From NCBI GenBank assembly GCA_965243175.1, contig OZ251532.1, forward strand, positions 4,526,001 through 4,590,000: a stretch of DNA of 64,000 bases, read 5' to 3'. The notes below the pieces were generated by a model, which saw only the letters and a list, made by a program, of their open reading frames with translations, had not been told where the DNA came from and did no database searches. Positions 1 to 12,500 of the stretch are shown piece after piece. A program made the position numbers and the translations under genes. Each line of letters opens with the position of its first letter. Position 1 is the stretch's first letter. This DNA comes from VXYL01 sp965243175. Its GTDB lineage: Bacteria > Pseudomonadota > Gammaproteobacteria > Pseudomonadales > Azotimanducaceae.

Positions 1-2870
1 CGTTCGCCGCCGTCACCGTCACGGTCCGCGCCGTGTCCCAGTTGGCCGTGGTGAACGTCAGCGACGTCTGGATGCCGACCTCGGTGGACGTATCCGCCGC
101 GAGGCCGTCGCCCGCGCCCGTGATCGCCACCGTCACGCTGCCGCCCACAGGCTCCGTCGCCAGCTGGACGGTGTAGGCGGCGTCGTCTTCCTCCGGCACC
201 GTCAGGATGGACGACGACAAGGTGATGGCCGGGGTCTCGTTGTCGTTGACGCCGGCCGTGAAGCTGCCGTCTACGTTGGTGTACTCGCTGTTCGGGATCG
301 TCGCCGCGGTGTGGGTGATCGTCACGGACTCGTCAAAGCCGTTGTCGTCCTGCTGGGCGGTCAGGGTCACCGTCTGCGGAGTGTTCCAGTTGCTCGACGT
401 GAACGTCAGGGTGTTCTGGACGCCGTTGGCGACGCCGTCCGTGTCGTCCACCGTGACCGACGAGGTGTTGCCGCTGGTGATCGTCGCCGTGACCGTCCGG
501 GTCGGCAGCGACGACAGGCGCACCGTGTAGTCGTCGGAGTTGGTGCTGGACGACGACAGCTCGTCCAGCTGCAAGGGACCGGACTGGTCGTTCGCCGTGT
601 CCGGGTCGGCGTCGAAGACGAAGGCGGGGGCGTCGTCGTCCGTCGTGTTGGCGGTGATGGTCGCCATCAGATTCGCGTACTCGCTTGCCGACGACGTGGT
701 GGACGTGTGGGTGATGGTGGCGGACTCGGCGGCGCCGTTGTCGTCGTCGGCCGCGGTCAGGGTCACCGTCTGCGGGGTGTTCCAGTTCGTGCTCGTGAAC
801 GTCAGGGTGTTCTGGTCGCCGAGGGTGTCGCCGTCCGTGTCGCCCACGGTCACCGCGGCGTCGTTGCTCGTGATCGTCACCGTGGCGTCCTGGGTCGGCT
901 CCGACGACAGGCGGACCGTGTAGTCCACCGAGTTGTTGGTCGCCGAGGGGAGTTCGTTCAGCGCCAGCGGGCCGGACTGATCGTTCGGCGTGTTCGGGTC
1001 CGCGTCGAGGAGGATGCCGGCGGTGTCGTCGTCGTCCACCGTCACCGTCACGCCGGGGCGCGAACCCGCCGCCAGGCCGCCGTAGTCGCCGCCGCTCGCG
1101 GCGTGCGCGAGCGCGACTTCCTCGTTCGTCGCGTTGCCGTCGTCGCCGGCGGACACCGTCACCGTCTGGTTCGTGGCCCAGTTCGTGCTGGTGAACGTGA
1201 GGGTGTTCTGGTCGCCGCTCGTGGCGGCAGTGTCCACGGTCACCGCGCCGGTCGCGCCGGAGACGGTCACCGTCACGTCGGCGGTGGGCTGGGTGTTGAG
1301 GCGGACGGCGTAGGTGGCGCTGGCGTTCTCCTCCACCGTCAGGGTGGCGCGGCTCACGCTCAGGCTCGGCGTGTCGTTGTCGGTGGCCGTCGCTTCGATG
1401 TCGGCCGTGGACGCGCTGGCGTAGTCGGCGCCGGTGGCCGCGTGGCGGAAGGTGACCACCTCGTTGGCGCCGTCCTGGTCGTTCGCCGCCGTCACCGTCA
1501 CCGTGCGGGCGGTGTTCCAGTTGCCCGACGTGAAGGTCAGGGACGTCGGACTTGCCGAGAGGCCGTCCGCCGCGCCGGTGATCGCCACCGTGACGTTGCC
1601 GCCTACCGGCTCCGTCGCCAGTTGGACGGTGTAGGCGGCGTCGTCTTCCTCCGGCACCGACAGGGTGGTCGCCGACAAGGTGATCGCGGGCGCCTCGTCG
1701 TCGTTCACGCTCGCCGTGAAGTTGCCGTTCACGTTCCTGTACTCGCTGTTCGTCGTGGTCGTCGCGGCGTGGGCGATGGTCACGCTCTCGTCGTAGCCGT
1801 TGTCGTCCTCCTGCGCCGTGAGGGTCACCGTCTGGGGGGTGTCCCAGTTCGCCGCCGTGAACGTGAGCGTGTTCTGCACACCCGGCGTGTCGCCGTCCGT
1901 GTCGCCCACCGTGACCGAGGCGGTGTCGCCGCTGGTGATCGTCGCGGTCACGGTCTGGGTCGGCTCCGACGACAGGCGCACGGTGTAGTCGTTGGAGTTG
2001 GTGGCGGACGACGGCAGCTCGTCCAGCGGCAGCGGGCCGGGCTGGTCGTTCGCCGTGTCCGGGTCGGCGTCGAAGACGAAGCTGCGCGGGTCGTCGTCGT
2101 TGGTGTTGGCCGTGAGGGTGGCCTGCAGGTTCGAGTACTCGCTCGTCGTCGGCGTGGACGACGTGTGGGTGATGGTCGCGGACTCGCCCACGCCGTCGTC
2201 GTCCTGGGCGGCGGTGAGGGTCACCGTCCGCGGCGTGTTCCAGTTGGCGCTCGTGAACACGAGGGTGTTCTGGACGCCGTTCAAGCTGTCGCCGTCGGTG
2301 TCGCCCACGGTCACCGCGGCGTCGTTGCTGGCGATGGTCACCGTGGTCGTCTGGGTCGGCTCCGAGGACAGGCGCACGGTGTAGTCGTGGGTGTTGTTGG
2401 TCGCCGTGGACAGCTCGCTCACCAGCACCGGGCCGGGCTGGTCGTTCGCGGTGTTCGGGTCGGCGTCGATGAGGATGCCCGCCCTCTCGTCGTCGCTCAC
2501 GTTCACGGTCAGGCTCGGCAGCGTCGGGGTGCCGAAGAAGCCGCCGCTGCACGCCGCGCCGGTGCGGGCGTGGGAGACGGTCGCCGCGTCGTTCTGGCCG
2601 TCGTTGTCGCTGGCGGCGGTGGCGGTGACGGTCTGGGGGGTGTTCCAGTTCGACTGGGTGAAGGTGAGCGCCTTCGTCTGCGGCGTGGCGTCCGTGTCGA
2701 GGGACACGTCGACGTTGCCGCTGGTGGCGGTGATCACCACCGTGCAGTTGCCGCCGGCGGCGGTCCGCGGGTTGGCCGTCAGGCGGACGGTGTAGGCGCC
2801 GACGTTGGCGTTCGTGCCGCCGCCGGCGTTGGGATCCTCCTGCAGCGCCAGCGCGTTGCGGCTCAGCGCG
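1..2870 (-). repeat. Module 16 of the giant protein, cut by the window edge
   Basis: Eight Calx-like units are visible (near 2644, 2241, 1843, 1519, 1178, 782, 386 and 38). Each matches a unit of module 14 at an offset of 9,849 bp, so two more units probably lie just outside the window. Confidence 0.75.
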
Positions 2871-3515
2871 ATGCCCGGCGTGGGGGTGACGCTCAGGCTG
2901 GTGGACGCCAGCGTGCCGGGGAGGTCGTGGGCGGCGGCCGCCACGGTCACGGACAGGGTGCGGACGGCGGTGAAGTCCGTGCCCGCGTAGTCGAGCGTCA
3001 GGGTCGCCGTGGCGTCGCCGGCGGTCACCGTCGCCAGCGCGTCGATGGCGAGGCCGGGGACGTTGGTGTTCGGCGTGAAGTGCGACTTCGCGGCGCCGCT
3101 GGCGAACGCCGTGTCCGTCAGCGTGACCGTCACGGTGGCGCCGTCCAGGTTCGCCTCGGTGAGCGTCGTCGGGTTGCTGGCGGCGAGCGTCGCCGCGGGG
3201 GTCACCACGGTGATGGTGAAGGTCAGCGTCGCACGGTCGCTGTTCGCGCGGTTGGTGTCGCCGTCGTGGGCGTGGATGGCCACCGTGGCCGCGCCGGCGG
3301 TGTTCGCGGTCGGCGTGCCGCAGATCCGCCGCGCGCCGCAGACGCCCTCGAAGAAGAGGCCCGCCGGCAGGCCGCTCGCCGAGTAGGTGTAGGTCGTGCC
3401 GTCGCCGCCGCTGGCCGCCGGCACCTGGAACGTCAGTATCTCGTGGTCCTTGCGGTAGGTTCTGTTCGACACCGCGCCATCGCCGAAGGTCGGCGGCATG
3501 TTCGGCTGCAGGACC
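1..3515. repeat. Direct repeat, copy A (9,849-bp offset)
   Basis: Near-identical to 9850-13364. Matching landmarks include 1434/11283, 2391/12240, 3009/12858, 3341/13190 and 3421/13270, all exactly 9,849 bp apart (3,283 codons). Similarity falls off near 3520. The left end is cut by the window. Confidence 0.85.
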
Positions 3516-6500
3516 ACCTGCCGCGCCGTGTCGAGGCCGCCGAACTTCAGCGCCGGCCACTGGAACTCGCCGCCGAAGTCCCAGGCGTCGTCGTCCGCGT
3601 CCGCCGCCGCGCCGACCACGTTGTCGCCGTCCACGTCCTGGTCGTCCCAGTCCGCGTAGATGCCGGTGTAGCCGGCGGGGTCGCGCAGGTTCGCCGAGGT
3701 CTTGCCCTCCGGCGGGTTCGTGTCCGAATCGTCGTCGATGCCGCTGCGATCCACGTCCCAGTAGCTCGTCGCGACCGTGCCGGCGTCGGTGGTCAGGGTC
3801 AGGCCGTTCTTGTGCGGGCAGACGCCGGTCACCGCGCCGGTCGAGTAGCTCGCCACGATCGTTCCCTGGTTCCGGGCCGCCAGGCCGCCGCCACGGGCGA
3901 ACGGGCTGTTGACAGCTCTGTCGCAGGCCACCGCCGCCGTCGAGTAGCTCGCCACGATCGTCGCGCCGGTGGAGTTGGCGCCCACCAGTCCGCCGACCTC
4001 CCTTCCGGCGCGCACGGCGCCCGTCGCCCAGACCGCCGCGACGCGGCCGAAGTTCCGCCCGGCGAGCGGCCCGGTGTAGGTGGTGTTGTCCGTGTTCCAC
4101 AGCCGCGCGTTCGGCAGCCCGAGGGCGCGGACCTCGGCGTTGGCGCGCAGCGACGCGAACAATCCGCTGCGGTTGCGGCGGCGGTTCACCAGCAGGTTGG
4201 CGATCACGTGGCCGTTGCCGTCGAAGGTCGCGTCGAAGTGCGGCGCGTCGCTCTCCTGCGTGGCCGTGCCGATGGGATCCCAGCCGCCGCCGCCGTTGTG
4301 GTAGGCGTCGTCGGCGTCGGAAGTCAAGGTTCCGCCCTGTTCCGTCCAGGTGGAACCGTCGCCGTCGGTGTCGAAGTCCAGATCGTTCTCCAGCTCGTAG
4401 CCGGTACAGCCCCCGCTGGTCGGGCAGCCCATGCCGGCCGCGCGGTTGCGGAACGCCTTGCCGTAGTCCGCGGCGTTCGACGCCGGGGCGCCGTCGCCGT
4501 CCAGATCCCAGCGGATGGCGTTCAGCTGCGCCAGCGTGTACACCTCGATGAGGCCATCGTCGTCCAGGTCGTAGTCGCCGCGCTGGGCAACCACGTCCGC
4601 GCCTCGGTAGCTGAGCGCCGGGTAGTGCGAGTCCATGCCGAAGTGCCAGGGGGACTCGTGGGGGTCGCCGTCGCCGTCCACGTCCAGAGCGTCCCAGCCG
4701 GCGAAGATGCCGGTGGCCGACGTCGGGGTCTTGAGCTGCGCCGTGGTGCGGCCGCCGCCTTGGGCGGAGGTGGTGACGCCGCTGGTTTCGCGATCCCAGT
4801 GGCTCGACGTCGCGGCGCCGGCGCCGCCCGCCAGGCCGTGCTTGAGGTTCGCGGCGCAGCTGCCCGTGATCGCGCCGGTGGCGTAGCTGGCGACGATGGT
4901 TCCGGCGTTGTCGGCGACCAGGCCGGCGGCGCCGCCCGTTCCGCACTGCGCCACCGCCTTCGAGTAGCTGGCCACCACCACGCCGCCGGCGAGGTTCCGC
5001 CCCAGCAGGCCGCCGATGTTGCCGCCGCCCGTCGCCGAGCCGCTCGTCCACACCGCCTCCACGCGGCCGATCGACTCGCCCGCGAGCGGCGCCGCCGAAC
5101 TCTGCGTGCCGACGTTCACGTAGGCGTTCGGCAGGCCCAGCGAACGCACCACCGCGCTGCCGCGCAGCGCCGCGAACAGGCCGCCGTGGCTGCGGCCGCG
5201 GTTGACGTACAGGTTGTGGATGGAGTGGCCGTTGCCGTCGAACGTCGCGTTGAAGTGGGTCGTGTCGTTCGGTGCCGAGGCCGGGCCGATGGGATCCCAG
5301 CCGCTGCCGCCGTTGTGGTAGTCGTCGTTCGCGTCGCTCGTGCCGCCGGTGTGCGTCGAACCGTCGCCGTCGGTGTCGAAGTCGAGGTCCTGCGTGAGCT
5401 CGTAGCCGGTGCAGGTAGCGGCGTTGTTGACGGCCGGGCAGCCCATGCCGGTGCTGGCGCTGGCGAACGCGCCGCTGGCGCCGCTGTAGTTGGCGGCGTT
5501 GCCGGCCGACGCCGAGCCGTCACCGTCCAGGTCCCAGCGGATGGCGTTCAGCTGCGCGAGGGTCGAGACTTCGATGAGGCCGTCGTTGTCCACGTCGAAG
5601 TCCGTGCCGGTGCGCTCGGCGTCCGACACGCCCACGCGCAGGTTCGACGACGTGCCGCCGTAGCCGCCGCCGGTCGCCTCGTGGGCGACCAGCACGGACT
5701 CGTCCACGGAGTCGCTCGCCTCGGTCACCGCGGTCGTGGTGATCGTCTGCGGGGTGTTCCAGTTCTGCGTGGTGAACGTCAGCGAGGACCTGTCCACGGT
5801 CACCGCGCCGGCGTCGCCGCTGGTCACGGCCACCGTCGCGTCCGCAGTCGGCTGCGCGGAGAGGCGCACCGCGTAGGCGGCGCTGTCGCCCTCGGCCAGC
5901 AGCAAGGGGCCGGGGTCCAGCACCGTGGTCGCCGGGTTCGCGTCGATCAGCACGGTGCCGCGGTCGTCGTCGGTGACGGTCACCGTCACCGTGGCCAGAA
6001 CGCCCACGCCGGACGCGGTCAGCGTCACCGGCACCGTCTCGTTGTTCGAGTCGTCGTCCGCCTGCGCCGTCACGGTGACCGTCTGGGCGGTGTTCCAGTT
6101 CGTCGTCGTGAACGTCAGCGCCGCCTTGTCCACGGTCGCGGCGCCGGTGTCCCGGCTTGCGACCGCCACCGTGGTGGTCGCCCCCGGGTCGCTGTCCAGC
6201 ACCACGTCGAACATGCCGGTGTTGGAACCCGTGGCCTCGTTCAGAGACAGGTCCGCCGGCGTCGCGGTGGCTTCCAGCGTCGGCGCTACCGGCACCGTCG
6301 CCGTGGTCAGTGCGCCGGCCAGCGCGTGCGCGGACGCCACCACCGTCACCTCCAGGGTGGTCGCCGCGTCGAAGTCCGCGCCGCCGTAGGCCAGCGTCAG
6401 CGTCGCCGTGGCGTCGCCGGCCGTCACCGGCGCAACCGCGGCGATGGTCAGTCCCGGCACGGTGGTGTTCAGCATGAAACTGGTCTTCGTCACGCCGTTT

Positions 6501-9500
6501 GAGAACGTCGTGTCGGTCAGCGTCACCGTCACTTCGGCACCGTCCAGGTTGCTTTCGGTCAACGCCGCCGGGGTGGTGGCGGTGACGGCCGCGGTCGGCG
6601 TCACCACCGTGATGGTGAAGGTCAGCGTCGCCCGGTCGCTGTTCTCCCGGTTCGTGTCGCCGTCGTGGGCGTGGATGGTCACCGTGGCGGCGCCGGTGGT
6701 GTTGGCGGTCGGCGTGCCGCAGATCTGCCGGGCGGAGGCGCAGTCGGGGGTGCCGAGGGAGAGGCCGGCTGGCAGGCCGCTCGCCGAATACGTGTAGCCC
6801 GTGCCTTCGCCGCCGCTGGCCGGCGGAACCAGGAACGGCGCGATGGCGTGGTCCTTGCGGTAGGTCCTGTCCGGCACCGCGCCGCTGCCGAAGGTCGGCG
6901 GCACGTTGGACTGCAAGGCCACTTGGCGGACCGTGTCGAGGCCGCCGAACTTCAGCGCCGGCCACTGGAACTCGCCGCCGAAGTCCCAGGCGTCGTCGTC
7001 CGCGTCCGCCGCGACGCCGACCACGCTGTCGCCGTCCACGTCCTGGTCGTCCCAGTCGGCGTAGATGCCGGTGTAGCCGGTGGGGTCGCGCAGGTTCGCC
7101 GAGGTCCTGCCCTCCGGCGGGGTCGTGTCCGAATCGTCGTCGATGCCGCTGCGATCCACGTCCCAGTAGCTCGCCGCGACCGTGCCGGCGGCGTCGGCCA
7201 GGGTCAGGCCGTACTTGTACAGGCACACGCCGGTCACCGTGCCGGTCGAGTAGCTCGCCGCGATCGTGCCCTGGTTCCAGGCCGTCAGGCCGCCGCCGCG
7301 GGAGATCGGGATGCCGAAAGTGTTGTCGCAAACCACCGCCGCCGTCGAGTAGCTCGCCACGATCGTCGCGCCGGCGATGTTGTTGCCCACCAGACCGCCG
7401 ACTTCCGTTCCGCCGCGCACGGCACCCGTCGCCCAGACCGCGGCGACGCGCCCGACGTTCTGCCCGGCGAGCGGCCCGGTGAAGGCTCTGTGGGACTCGT
7501 TCCGTATCCGCGCGTTCGGCAGCCCAAGCGCGCGAACCTCGGCAGTGCCGAGCAGCGTCCCGAACAACCCGACGCGGTTGCGGTTTCGGTTCACCAGCAG
7601 GTTGGCGATCACGCGGCCGTTGCCGTCGAAGGTCGCGGTGAAGTGCGAGTTCGGCGAGTCGCTCGGCTTCCCGGACCCGCCGATGGGATCCCAGCCGCTG
7701 CCGCCGTTGTAGTAGGCGTCGTCGGCGTCGGCGGTCAAGGTTCCGCCCTGTTCCGTCCAGGTGGAACCGTCGCCGTCGGTGTCGAAGTCGAGGTCGTTCT
7801 CCAGCTCGTAGCCCGTGCAGTCGTTGAGGTCGGCGTCGCCGGTGGTGTCCGACGGGCAGCCCATGTCGTCGCGGTGGTTGCGGAACGCCTTGCCGTAGGC
7901 GGCGGCGCTGCCGGAGGCCGGGGCGCCGTCGCCGTCGAAGTCCCAGCGGATGGCGTTCAACTGCGCCAGCGTGTACACCTCGATGAGGCCGTCGTCGTCG
8001 AGGTCGTAGTCGCCGCGCTGGGGCACCGGATCCGCGCCTCGGTAGCTGAGCGCCGGGTAGTGCGAGTCCGTGCCGAAGTGCCAGGGGGATTCGTGGGGGT
8101 CGCCGTCGCCGTCCACGTCCATGTTCGCCCAGCCGGTGAAGATGCCGGTGGCCGACGTCGGGGTCTTGAGCTGCGCCGTGGTGCGGCCGCCGCCTTGGGC
8201 GGAGGTGGTGACGCCGCTGGTTTCGCGATCCCAGTGGCTCGACGTCGCAGTGCCGGCGCCGCCCGCCAGGCCGTGCTTGAGGTTCGCGGCGCAGCTGCCG
8301 GAGACGGCGCCGGTGGCGTAGCTGGCGACGATGGTTCCGGCGTTGTTCGCGACCAGGCCGGCGGCGGCACCCGTTCCACACTGCGCCGCCGCCTTCGAGT
8401 AGCTGGCCACCACCACGCCGCCGGCGAGGTTCCGCCCCAGCAGGCCGCCGACGTTGCCGCTGCCCGCCGCCGAACCGCTCGACCACGACGCCTCCACGCG
8501 GCCCCACGAGGCCCCGGCGAGCGGCGCCACCGAGTCCTGGCCGGCGCGCACGTGGGCGTTCGGCAGGCCCAGCGAGCGCACCACGGCGCTGCCGCGCAGC
8601 GCCGCGAACAGGCCGGAGTAGTCGCGGCTGCGGTTGACGTAGAGGTTGTGGATGGAGTGGCCGTTGCCGTCGAACGTCGCGTTGAAGTGGGTGCTGTCGC
8701 TGGGCGTCGAGGCCGGGCCGATGGGATCCCAGCCGCTGCCGCTGTTGTGGTAGTCGTCGTCCGAGTCGCTCGTGCCGCCGGTGTGCGTCGAACCGTCGCC
8801 GTCGGTGTCGAAGTCCAGGTCCTGCGTGAGCTCGTAGCCGGTGCAGGTGGCCGTGCCGGAGACCGCCGGGCAGCCCATGCCGGTGCTTGCGCCGGCGAAG
8901 GCGCCGCTGGCGCCGCTGTAGTTGGCGGCGTTGCCGACCGACACCGAGCCGTCGCCGTCCAGGTCCCAGCGCACCGCGTTCAGCTGCGCGAGCGTTGCGA
9001 TCTCGATGAGGCCGTTCTCGTCCGTGTCGTAGTCCGTGCCGGTGCGTTCGGCGTCCGCCACTGCCACGCGCAGGCTCGCCGACGTGCCGCCGTAGCCGCC
9101 GCCGGTCACCGAGTGGGAGATCAGCACGGACTCGTCCAGCGAGTCGCTCGCCTCGGTCACCGCGGTCGCGGTGATCGTCTGCGGGGTGTTCCAGTTCTGC
9201 GTGGTGAACGTCAGCGAGGACCTGTCCACGGTCACCGCGCCGGCGTCGCCGCTGGTCACAGCTACCGTCGCGTCCGCGGTCGGCTGCGCGGAGAGGCGCA
9301 CCGCGTAGACGGCGCTGTCGCCTTCGGCCAGCAGCAGGGGGCCGGGGTCCAGCGCCGCAGTCGTCGAGTTCGTGTCGATCAGCACGGTGCCGAGCTCGTC
9401 GTCGTCCACCGTCACGGTCACGCCGGGGCGCGAACTCTGCGGCAGGCTGGCGTAGCCGCCGCCGCTTGCGGCGTGGGTGAGCGACACCTCCTCGTTGCGG

Positions 9501-12500
9501 GTGTTGCCGTCGTCGGCCGCGGCCACCGTCACCGTCTGGGCGGTGGCCCAGTTCATGGTCGTGAACGTCAGGGTGTTCTGGTCGCCGGTCGTCGCGGACG
9601 TGTCCACGGTCACAGCGCCGCTCGCGCCGGAGACCGTCACCGTCACGTTCGCGCTCGGCTGGGTGCTGAGGCGGATGGTGTAGGTGGCGGTGCTGTTCTC
9701 GTTAACCGTCAGGGTGGCCGTGCTCGTTTGCAGGCGCACGGCGTCGTTGTCCGTGGACGTGGCCTCGACCTCCGCCGCCGCGACGCTGCCGTAGTCGGCG
9801 CCGCTCGGCGCGTGGCGGAAGGTGGCCGTCTCGTTCTCGCCGTTGTCGTCGTTCGCCGCCGTCACCGTCACCGTTCTCGCGGTGTCCCAGTTGGCGGTGG
9901 TGAACGTCAGCGACGTCTGGATGCCGCCCTGGGTGGACGCGTCCGCCGCCAAGCCGTCGCCCGCGCCGGTGATCGCCACCGTCACGTTGCCGCCCACTGG
10001 TTCCGTGGCCAGCTGGACGGTGTAGGCGGCGTCGCCTTCCTCCGGCACCGTCAGCGTGGTCGTCGAGAGCATGATGGCCGGAGTCTCGTCGTCGGTCACG
10101 CTCGCGGTGAAGTTGGCGGTTACGTTCCTGTATTCGCTGTTCGTGGTCGTGGCCGCGTTGTGGGTGATGGTCACGGACTCGTTGAAGCCGTTGTCGTCCT
10201 GCTGGGCGCTCAGGGTCACGGTCTGGGGGGTGTTCCAGTTCGTGGACGTGAACGTGAGGGTGTTCTGGTCGCCGGGGGTGTTGGTGTCGGTGTCGTCCAC
10301 GGTGACCGACGACGTGTTGCCGCTCGTGATCGTCGCCGTGACGGCCTGGGTCGGCAGCGACGACAGGCGCACCGTGTAGTCGGCCGAGTTGGTGCTCGAC
10401 GAAAACAGCTCGTTCAGTTGCAGCGGGCCCGCCTGGTCGTTCGCCGTGTTCGGGTCGGCGTCGAAGACGAAGCTCGGGGCGTCGTCGTCCGTCGTGTTGG
10501 CGGTGATCGTCGCCATCAGGTTCGTGTATTCGCTCGCCGACGCCGTGGTGGACGTGTGGGTGATGGTGGCGGACTCGGGGGTGCCGTTGTTGTCGTCTGC
10601 GGCGGTCAGGGTCACCGTCTGCGGGGTGTTCCAGTTCGTGCTCGTGAACGTCAGGGTGTTCTGGTCGCCGGGGGTGTCGGTGTCCGTGTCGCCCACCGTC
10701 ACTGCGGCGTCGTTGCTGGCGATGGTCACCGTGGCGTCCTGGGTCGGTTCGCTCGCCAGGCGGACGGTGTAGCTGACCGAGTTGTTGGACGCGGTGGGGA
10801 GCTCGTTCAGCGCCAGCGGGCCGGACTGGTCGTTGGCGGTGTTCGGGTCCGCGTCGAGGAGGATGCCGGCGGTGTCGTCGTCGTCCACCGTCACCGTCAC
10901 GCCGGGGCGCGAACCCGCCGCCAGGCCGCCGTAGTCGCCGCCGCTCGCTGCGTGGGCGAGCGCGACTTCCTCGTTCGTCGCGTTGCCGTCGTCGCCGGCG
11001 GACACCGTCACCGTCTGGTTCGTGGCCCAGTTCGTGCTGGTGAACGTGAGGGTGTTCTGGTCGCCGCTCGTAGTGGCCGTGTCCACGGTCACCGCGCCGG
11101 TCGCGCCGGAGACGGTCACCGTCACGTCGGCGGTGGGCTGGGTGTTGAGGCGGACGGCGTAGGTGGCGCTGGCGTTCTCCTCCACCGTCAGAGTGGTGCG
11201 GCTCACGCTCAGGCTCGGCGTGTCGTTGTCGGTGGCCGTCGCTTCGATGTCCGCCGTGGACGCGCTGGCGTAGTCGGCGCCGGTGGCCGCGTGGCGGAAG
11301 GTGACCACCTCGTTGGTGCCGTCCTGGTCGTTCGCCGCCGTCACCGTCACCGTGCGCGCGGTGTCCCAGTTGGCCGTGGTGAAGGTCAGGGACGTCGGGC
11401 TGGCCGAGAGGCCGTCGGCGGCACCGGTGATGCTCACCGTGACGTTGCCGCCCACCGGCTCGGTGGCCAGCTGGACGGTGTAGGCGGCGTCGTCTTCCTC
11501 CGGCACCGTCAGGGTGGTCGCCGACAAGGTGATCGCGGGCGCCTCGTCGTCGTTCACGCTCGCGGTGAAGTTGCCGTTCACGTTCCTGTATTCGCTGTTC
11601 GTCGCGGTCGTCGCGGCGTGGGCGATGGTCACGCTCTCGTCGTAGCCATTGTCGTCCTCCTGGGCGGTGAGGGTCACCGTCTGCGGGGTGTCCCAGTTCG
11701 CCGCCGTGAACGTCAGCGTGTTCTGGATGCCCTGCGTGTCGCCGTCCGTGTCGCCCACCGCGACCGAGGCGGCGTCGCCGCTGGTGATCGTCGCGGTCAC
11801 GGTCTGGGTCGGCTCCGACGACAGGCGCACGGTGTAGTCGTTGGAGTTGGTGGCGGACGACGGCAGCTCGTCCAGCGCCAGCGGGCCGGCCTGGTCGTTC
11901 GCCGTGTCCGGGTCGGCGTCGAAGACGAAGCTGCGCGGGTCGTCGTCGTTGGTGTTCGCCGTCAACGTCGCTTGCAGGTTCGTGTACTCGCTCGTCGTCG
12001 GCGTGGACGACGTGTGGGTGATCGTCGCGGACTCGCCCACGCCGTCGTCGTCCTGGGCGGCGGTCAGGGTAACCGTCCGCGGCGTGTTCCAGTTGGCGTT
12101 CGTGAACACGAGGGTGTTCTGGACGCCGTTCAAGCTGTCGCCGTCGGTGTCGCCCACGGTCACCGCGGCGTCGTTGCTGGCGATGGTCACCGTGGTCGTC
12201 TGGGTCGGCTCCGAGGACAGGCGCACGGTGTAGTCGTGGGTGTTGTTGGTCGCCGTGGAGAGCTCGTTCACCAGCACCGGGCCGGGCTGGTCGTTCGCAG
12301 TGTTCGGGTCGGCGTCGATGAGGATGCCCGCCGTCTCGTCGTCGCTCACGTTCACGGTCAGGCTCGGCAGCGTCGGCGCGCCGAAGAAGCCGCCGCTGCA
12401 CGCCGCGCTGGTGCGGGCGTGGGTGACGGTCGCCGCGTCGTTCTGGCTGTCGTTGTCGCTGGCGGCGGTGGCGGTCACCGTCTGCGGGGTGTTCCAGTTC